10,774 bases of DNA from Merdiplasma sp905207905 (lineage in GTDB: Bacteria > Bacillota > Clostridia > Lachnospirales > Lachnospiraceae): assembly GCA_902475025.1 (NCBI GenBank), contig CABRXX010000079.1, positions 1-10,774 on the forward strand, given 5' to 3'. How positions within the stretch are numbered: position 1 is the first letter of the stretch; each line of letters starts with the position of its first letter. A model generated the notes under the pieces. The model did no database searches, was not told the origin of the DNA, and was given only the letters and a program-made list of their open reading frames with translations. The translations under genes and the position numbers were made by a program. This document shows, piece by piece, positions 6,449 to 10,774 of this stretch.

Positions 6449-7555
6449 TTAAAAATCAATTACACTGCTGGAAATTTCAGGATCTCCGGAGATGGTCACA
6501 TGATCCGTATAGGTATTCTGGACGATGCAGACCCAGGTCTTTCCAGGATTCAGCTTAATCTCATTTCCGTTCATGTCGTAATAGCGGGTTACATTAAAAT
6601 CGGAGAAGCGCACAGGCACATAGCTGTACTGAGACTCAATGGTGCAGTAATACTCAGAATCCGGATCATACTGCTCCTTTTCCCAGTAAATGTCAATGGC
6701 TTTTCCGTTGGTGATATACTTTCCGTAGCCGCCCTTTACCATGTCAATGTTCAGATATCCGTTGTCATCAAAATTCTCCCAGTCGCAGTACTGGAGAATA
6801 ATATTTTTGCAGGAAAGCTGGTTGCCGGAATTTCCGTCCACCTGAGCGTCTCCGTACTGATATCGGTCATACAGTCCGGTCTCCGGATTGTACTGGAACC
6901 GGGCATGGTTGTAGGTGTAGCCGGGAAGCACTACCTGAGCATCTTCTCCCCCCTCAAGAGTCACAGTCTCCCCCTCCTGAGCAAATTGGTAGTGTCCGGA
7001 GTAGCCTTCCGCATAGTCGGTATAATAGCCCTGATGCTCAATACCAGCCTGAATCCGGTCGTAATCCGTAAATACATTATGGGGAGATACCCGGTCATCA
7101 GAGCGATAGTAAACCAGCTCGCCGTAATCGGCCAGTCCGCTTAAATTATGGGTAGTGGGCAGATTCAAAATAGGTTCTGCATAGATGGCCTGACCGAAAT
7201 GACAGTAAATCGCATTAAATTCTCTGGCCATATAAATAAAGTAATTTCTGCAGCTTCTCACAGAACCGATTCTGGCTGCATCCTTGTAGTCCTCCATCAA
7301 TCCCATCAGTCTGGTGATGCTGCCCTCCACCGGCGCTTCATAGATCACACCGCAGTTTTCAATTCCATGCTGAGGAATCGCATCCTGAATATTGTTAAAC
7401 ATCACTGCAATGGGCCGTTTCCGACCAATCTCAGTGGGAACGGTCTCTCCAGTAAGATAGCTTTTGCAGGTCTCCTCCGCCATAGCTGCTGTTCCCATCA
7501 CAGACGCTGCCATAGCCGCAGCGGCAAGTAATGCGCAAAGTTTTTTTCCTCTCAT
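6449..7555 (-). CDS. Exported DUF3048 (YerB-like) protein
   Basis: A 368-aa protein of the family containing Bacillus YerB; the molecular function is unknown. It has a typical Sec signal peptide: RGKK, a hydrophobic Ala-rich core (about 6-20), and an AMA cleavage site after residue 26. No lipobox cysteine is present at the cleavage site, although many family members are lipoproteins. The N-terminal DUF3048 domain (about 47-185) shows RPIAVMFNNIQDAIPQHGI, GVIYEAPVEGSITRLMGL, and ARIGSVRSCRNYFIYMA (94-110), followed by FNAIYCHFGQ. The C-terminal DUF3048_C-type domain (about 205-350) carries YNPETGLYDRYQYG, IDIYWEK and NPGKTWVCIVQN. The ATG at 7555 has AGGAG nine bases upstream. Several cysteines remain in the mature part (30, 68, 102, 118, 249, 257, 304, 343), so disulfides are possible. 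It sits between ybeY (66 bp gap) and the flippase gene (46 bp gap), which suggests but does not prove an envelope role. Confidence 0.9.
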   Translation of the reverse strand: MRGKKLCALLAAAAMAASVMGTAAMAEETCKSYLTGETVPTEIGRKRPIAVMFNNIQDAIPQHGIENCGVIYEAPVEGSITRLMGLMEDYKDAARIGSVRSCRNYFIYMAREFNAIYCHFGQAIYAEPILNLPTTHNLSGLADYGELVYYRSDDRVSPHNVFTDYDRIQAGIEHQGYYTDYAEGYSGHYQFAQEGETVTLEGGEDAQVVLPGYTYNHARFQYNPETGLYDRYQYGDAQVDGNSGNQLSCKNIILQYCDWENFDDNGYLNIDMVKGGYGKYITNGKAIDIYWEKEQYDPDSEYYCTIESQYSYVPVRFSDFNVTRYYDMNGNEIKLNPGKTWVCIVQNTYTDHVTISGDPEISSSVIDF

Positions 7556-7621
7556 AATATCCGTCTCCTCTCCTGTTACTGTTTTTCTGTTCTGCTTCTA
7601 TTATTCTAACCAGCTGCAAAT

Positions 7622-8125
7622 CTATCGCTGAATCTGCAGCTGATCCAGAATCTCCCTCTGTTTTGCTTCCATGCAGACTGCCTCCTCCGGGACGATATGA
7701 TCAAATCCCATGAGATGAAGCATACTGTGAACAATCAAAAACGCATATTCCCGTTTTATAGAATGGCCGTATTCCTCTGCCTGCTCCACTACCTTCTCCG
7801 CAGAGATCACAATATCCCCCAAAAGCAGTTCTCCCGTCTCCGGATGAAAACAGTCTGCGGCAAGCTCCTCTTCCTCCAGGAAATCAAAATTTCCCGGTTC
7901 CTCATAAGCAACCATGGGAAAGGACAGTACATCCGTAGCCCGGTCAATCTGACGGAAATTCCGGTTCATTTCCTGAATCTGAGGGTTGTCTGTGATCAGC
8001 AGATTTACCTCCGCCTCATAAGGGCACTCCATCGTATCCAAAGCTTGCTGTATCACCAACTCTGCTAGTTCCTCCAGCGGAAGATCAAGCTTTACCTGGC
8101 TTTCATTTTCAAAATGAATGGTCAT
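7622..8125 (-). CDS. ybeY: YbeY, metal-dependent endoribonuclease for rRNA maturation
   Basis: YbeY is a single-strand-specific, metal-dependent endoribonuclease of the cytoplasm that takes part in 16S rRNA 3'-end maturation and ribosome quality control. The 167-aa length is normal. The metal site is the HxxxHxxxxxH motif at H133, H137 and H143 in VHSMLHLMGFDH. The conserved upstream signature NRNFRQIDRATDVLSFP spans 54-70 and LLGDIVIS 101-108. The ATG at 8125 overlaps the phoH stop as ATGA (8125-8122) and is preceded by AGAGGTGA, so both direct initiation and coupling are likely. Pairing with phoH is the widely conserved ybeZ-ybeY arrangement. In Bacillus a 7TM-HD gene (yqfF/pgpH) lies between the two and dgkA, cdd and era follow; here none of these is present. 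Confidence 0.97.
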   Translation of the reverse strand: MTIHFENESQVKLDLPLEELAELVIQQALDTMECPYEAEVNLLITDNPQIQEMNRNFRQIDRATDVLSFPMVAYEEPGNFDFLEEEELAADCFHPETGELLLGDIVISAEKVVEQAEEYGHSIKREYAFLIVHSMLHLMGFDHIVPEEAVCMEAKQREILDQLQIQR

Positions 8126-9162
8126 GATTCACCTCTGAATTTCTGCGGTAATCTTGTACCTGCATTTACTCGCTCTGCACGGCTTCTGTCTTTTTGCCTT
8201 GCAGCCTGTTTTGCCTCATAGTCATCATAGGCCTGTACGATCTTCTGCACCAGCGGATGACGTACCACATCTTTACTGGTGAGCCGGCAGAAAGAAATTC
8301 CTTCCACCTTTTTTAAGACCTTCAAAGCCACATCCAGACCGGACTGAACCGTAGAAGGAAGGTCTTTCTGTGTCAGATCACCGGTAATAATGACCTTGGA
8401 TCCAAATCCGATACGGGTCAGGAACATTTTCATCTGTGCCGGAGTCGTATTCTGGGCTTCATCCAGAATAATAAAAGCATTGTCCAGCGTACGGCCTCTC
8501 ATATAAGCAAGAGGCGCCACTTCGATCAGCCCCTTTTCCATATTTTTCTGAAAGCTGTCTGGTCCCATAATCTGATATAAAGCGTCATAGAGAGGACGAA
8601 GATAGGGATCCACCTTGCTTTGCAGATCGCCGGGAAGGAAACCCAGCTTCTCTCCTGCTTCAATGGCAGGCCTTGTCATAATGATACGGCTGACCTCATC
8701 ATTTTTAAAAGCTGTAATGGCCATAGCCATGGCCAGATAGGTCTTGCCCGTACCGGCAGGCCCGATGCCGAAAACAATCATATTTTTCCGAATGGCATCC
8801 ACATACTCCTTCTGTCCAAGGGTCTTGGGCTTGATGGGTTTTCCGTTAATGGTGTGGCAGATCAGATCCTGATCCATCTCCACCAGAGCAGACTCCTTTT
8901 CCTCATAACACAGAGCAATGGCATAGTCTACATTCTGCTCTGTGATCACGTTTCCTCTTCTGGACAGTTCCATAAGGTTGGTAAGAATCCGAAAACCACG
9001 CTCCGCAGCTGCCTCGCTGCCCACAATTTTTGTGGTGCCATCCCGGCTGATCACGGTCACATTCAGGGACTTTTCGATTTTTTTCACAAACTGGTCAAAC
9101 TGACCGAACACATTCTTCTCATGTTCCGCCGGAACGGAAATAATTTTTTCCACTAAACTCAT
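8122..9162 (-). CDS. PhoH-family (YbeZ-like) ATPase
   Basis: A 346-aa cytosolic ATPase of the PhoH/YbeZ family, related to superfamily 1 helicase cores and functionally linked to YbeY in RNA metabolism. The N-terminal ~110 residues form the usual accessory (KH-like) region. The ATPase domain has Walker A GPAGTGKT (134-141), MTRPAIEAGEKLGFLPGD (162-179), Walker B IILDEAQN (231-238), TGDLTQKDLP (260-269) and the conserved VVRHPLV (299-305). The last ~30 residues are highly charged (KQAARQKDRSRAERV), a variable tail. The ATG at 9162 is preceded by GAAGGA about eleven bases upstream. It starts 27 bp after yqfD and overlaps ybeY by 4 bp. The name phoH (phosphate-starvation inducible) is historical; no Pho-box-like repeat is visible upstream. 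Confidence 0.95.
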   Translation of the reverse strand: MSLVEKIISVPAEHEKNVFGQFDQFVKKIEKSLNVTVISRDGTTKIVGSEAAAERGFRILTNLMELSRRGNVITEQNVDYAIALCYEEKESALVEMDQDLICHTINGKPIKPKTLGQKEYVDAIRKNMIVFGIGPAGTGKTYLAMAMAITAFKNDEVSRIIMTRPAIEAGEKLGFLPGDLQSKVDPYLRPLYDALYQIMGPDSFQKNMEKGLIEVAPLAYMRGRTLDNAFIILDEAQNTTPAQMKMFLTRIGFGSKVIITGDLTQKDLPSTVQSGLDVALKVLKKVEGISFCRLTSKDVVRHPLVQKIVQAYDDYEAKQAARQKDRSRAERVNAGTRLPQKFRGES

Positions 9163-9189
9163 AGGGGAATAGGTCCTTCTTTCTGCATG

Positions 9190-10428
9190 TCAGTCATTTC
9201 CGGTATCACTCTCCTTGGAGAAATTTGAAACCGGCTCTGTCTCTACATACATGCCGCTCTTCTCGATGAGCAGAAGCCTGCCCTGGGCCTTGCATATAGA
9301 ATCAGTCGTTTCTATTTTAACATCATTTTGAAATATTTGAACCCCCTTTTCTTCTATTTTTTCCAGAAAATTTTTCAAATTTTTCAAAATCACTTGCTCT
9401 GCCTCCTGCTTTTCCAATATTTTATCTGAAATTTCATACTCTTTTACTCTAATCTCAGAAAAATATACCGGCAAATAGAAATTCTCCATAACACGAAACT
9501 GATGTCCCGTGGTAACGCAGTCATATTGACTGTATGGAATAGAAAAAAACGGAAGTCCCAGATGAAATCCGCCGAATTTCAAAAGTTTTCTGGAAATCTC
9601 CCGGCCGGTATAGGTTTTGACCTGCTGCTTCAAAGAAAGCTCATCCTGATAGGAATAGGAATATTGAATATAAACATCCGCATCCGCTTTCACATACTGA
9701 TGGTCATAAACCTCCCCCGCATCATTGAGCAGATCGATTCGTCCAGAAACCAGCATATCTCCTTTTTTCACCTGATCCCCCGCTTTCACCAGAGGCGTTC
9801 CTGCGCGGGTAATAATTTTTACCACAGTTCCGTTCCGATTTGCAGCAAGACTCCCCTTTCCAGAAGCCTGCTCATTCTCCGCCAGACTAGAATCCATAGT
9901 TTCTTTCAAATCAATCAAAAGCCTGGTTCCCTGAAGTTTTACAGATACCCAGGTAAATTCAGGAAAAGACTGGCGCAGGCAGGCAGCCAGCTGCTTATAA
10001 TCCAGAGAAGCTTTCCAAATTCCCTGGTGGATTCCTTCCTGTTCCAGATAATCCAAAACTTTCTCATCCGTCACTGCAAGATTTCCCCTCACCTGGATAT
10101 CCCAGATAAAACAGGACAGCCAGACCGTGAAAAAAGCAGCCAGAAAAAGCGAAGCAAACAAAGCCTTTCTTTTTCTGTTCCGGTATAAAAAAAAGGGCAG
10201 TCCCCGTTTCTCCAAGATGCGCAGACGCACATGGCATTTTTTGACCAAAGCCTTTAATTTTCTGAAATTTTCCAGAGAAATACTGGCCTCGTATCCATTC
10301 TCCACCGGTGTAATTTCCCAGAGCTTCAGCCCATGGAAGGCGCAGAGATTCAGAAAGCGCTCACAAAAGGCACCGAAGATCCGGATGCGCACATTACCAC
10401 AAAGCCATAATAAAATCTGTCCTTTCAA
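9190..10428 (-). CDS. yqfD: Sporulation protein YqfD
   Basis: A 412-aa single-pass membrane protein of the YqfD family, needed for sporulation in Bacillus, where it belongs to the mother-cell sigma-E regulon; the biochemical function is not known. Residues 1-87 are basic and probably cytosolic (LCGNVRIRIFGAFCERFLNLC, NRKRK). One transmembrane helix spans about 89-108. It is followed by a POTRA/FtsQ-like segment from IQVRGNLAVT (111-120) through SVKLQGTRLLIDLKE (162-176). A region with GTVVKIITRAGTPLVKAGDQVKKGD (200-224) resembles the lipoyl/hybrid-motif-like folds of envelope proteins. The gene starts with TTG at 10428, strongly supported by GGAGG seven bases upstream and by the conserved N-terminus. 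It follows yqfC by 12 bp, so its ribosome binding site occupies the whole gap. The partner yqfC directly upstream reinforces the call. Confidence 0.93.
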   Translation of the reverse strand: MKGQILLWLCGNVRIRIFGAFCERFLNLCAFHGLKLWEITPVENGYEASISLENFRKLKALVKKCHVRLRILEKRGLPFFLYRNRKRKALFASLFLAAFFTVWLSCFIWDIQVRGNLAVTDEKVLDYLEQEGIHQGIWKASLDYKQLAACLRQSFPEFTWVSVKLQGTRLLIDLKETMDSSLAENEQASGKGSLAANRNGTVVKIITRAGTPLVKAGDQVKKGDMLVSGRIDLLNDAGEVYDHQYVKADADVYIQYSYSYQDELSLKQQVKTYTGREISRKLLKFGGFHLGLPFFSIPYSQYDCVTTGHQFRVMENFYLPVYFSEIRVKEYEISDKILEKQEAEQVILKNLKNFLEKIEEKGVQIFQNDVKIETTDSICKAQGRLLLIEKSGMYVETEPVSNFSKESDTGND

Positions 10429-10440
10429 TCTGCTTCCTCC

Positions 10441-10761
10441 CTATACATGGTAGAAAATCTGGTGGATCCTCCCTGTTATCTTCATCTCTTCCTTTGCATA
10501 GTATAGAATTTTCAGATCTTTTCCAAATATCTCCACTCGGCACTGCCTGGTAAGCACCACAAGATGTTCCGGCTGATACTCCAGAATACTCTTATAATTC
10601 TCAATTACCAGCTGATTTTGTCCGGTTACTGTGACGCTGCAACAGCCTGCCAGGATATCCTCCGGCATTTTCGTGCGTTGGGAGAGCTGCTGCAGCAGCT
10701 CTTCTTTAGATGGACGGATTTTTTTCCGACCTAACCTTCTGCTCTTCCATTGATGGGACAT
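10441..10761 (-). CDS. yqfC: Sporulation protein YqfC
   Basis: A 106-aa protein of the YqfC family, conserved in endospore formers and normally encoded just before yqfD; in Bacillus it is in the sigma-E regulon, and its exact function is unknown. The recognisable core is KMPEDILAGCCSVTVTGQNQLVIENYKSILEY (about 32-63), then EIFGKDLKILYYAKEEMKITGRIHQIFY (about 77-104), matching the family's beta-rich fold and its closing GRI...Y element. The first ~20 residues are very basic. The ATG at 10761 has GAAGG about four bases upstream, somewhat close; only 13 bases precede it in the window, so the promoter and upstream genes cannot be seen. An internal start after the basic stretch is not supported by a better ribosome binding site. 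The position 12 bp before yqfD supports the assignment. Confidence 0.88.
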   Translation of the reverse strand: MSHQWKSRRLGRKKIRPSKEELLQQLSQRTKMPEDILAGCCSVTVTGQNQLVIENYKSILEYQPEHLVVLTRQCRVEIFGKDLKILYYAKEEMKITGRIHQIFYHV

Positions 10762-10774
10762 GAAACCTTCGCTC

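Noticed and set aside
6377..7144. Plus-strand frame of 255 codons opposite the DUF3048 gene
   Set aside because: It lies wholly over a well-supported minus-strand gene and adjacent spacer, has a Val/Ile-rich composition typical of antisense frames, and has no recognisable domain or ribosome binding site.
7556..7621. Possible promoter between ybeY and the DUF3048 gene (TAGAAT at the expected place)
   Set aside because: No -35 hexamer better than three of six matches lies at a 17-18 base spacing, so it is not distinguishable from background.
9502..10188. Plus-strand frame of 228 codons opposite yqfD
   Set aside because: Antisense shadow of yqfD, with low-complexity basic and Ile/Leu-rich sequence and no family character.
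1..10774. Mobile elements, CRISPR arrays, tRNA or rRNA genes, defence or phage genes
   Set aside because: No transposase, integrase, terminal inverted repeats, regularly spaced repeats or tRNA-like cloverleaf were recognised; gene content is conserved chromosomal housekeeping.

Overview
The window reads as ordinary chromosomal DNA of a spore-forming low-to-mid GC Firmicute of class Clostridia, most likely a Lachnospiraceae-type gut anaerobe. Evidence is the pair of sporulation proteins YqfC/YqfD, the YerB-like DUF3048 protein, the DUF896 (YnzC) protein, Gram-positive style ribosome binding sites, and the general protein character. Genus cannot be fixed from the sequence alone. Every gene lies on the minus strand, so transcription runs from the right edge to the left.

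From right to left the layout is: yqfC and yqfD (sporulation, 10761-9190); a PhoH-family ATPase and the rRNA-maturation endonuclease YbeY (9162-7622); an exported DUF3048 protein (7555-6449); a 14-helix-type flippase of the MurJ/YtgP-SpoVB group (6402-4744); proB, a small DUF896 gene and proA (4747-2463), giving the first two enzymes of proline synthesis from glutamate; and miaB, a tRNA methylthiotransferase (2415-967). Nowhere in this run is there a gap above 66 bp. Three junctions overlap: phoH/ybeY and flippase/proB by 4 bp (ATGA), DUF896/proA by 20 bp. It is therefore read as one long polycistron of ten genes that probably begins outside the right edge. A convincing Rho-independent terminator at 860-895 closes it.

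Beyond the terminator is the only gap over 300 bp (624-966). It holds that terminator, a plausible sigma-A-type promoter (741-769) and a roughly 110-nt leader with a possible 22-codon upstream reading frame and a stem-loop. It leads into a partial gene for a two-helix membrane protein of unknown function, whose 3' end is cut by the left edge (1-623).

Functionally the run mixes envelope/sporulation genes, ribosome and tRNA maturation genes and amino-acid synthesis, a common kind of housekeeping superoperon. I found no mobile element, CRISPR array, tRNA or rRNA gene, phage gene or defence system, and nothing that amounts to an undescribed system. The points most worth a second look are the unrecognised membrane protein with its leader, the DUF896 gene wedged between proB and proA, the short ProB without a PUA domain, and departures from the Bacillus gene order around phoH-ybeY and downstream of miaB.
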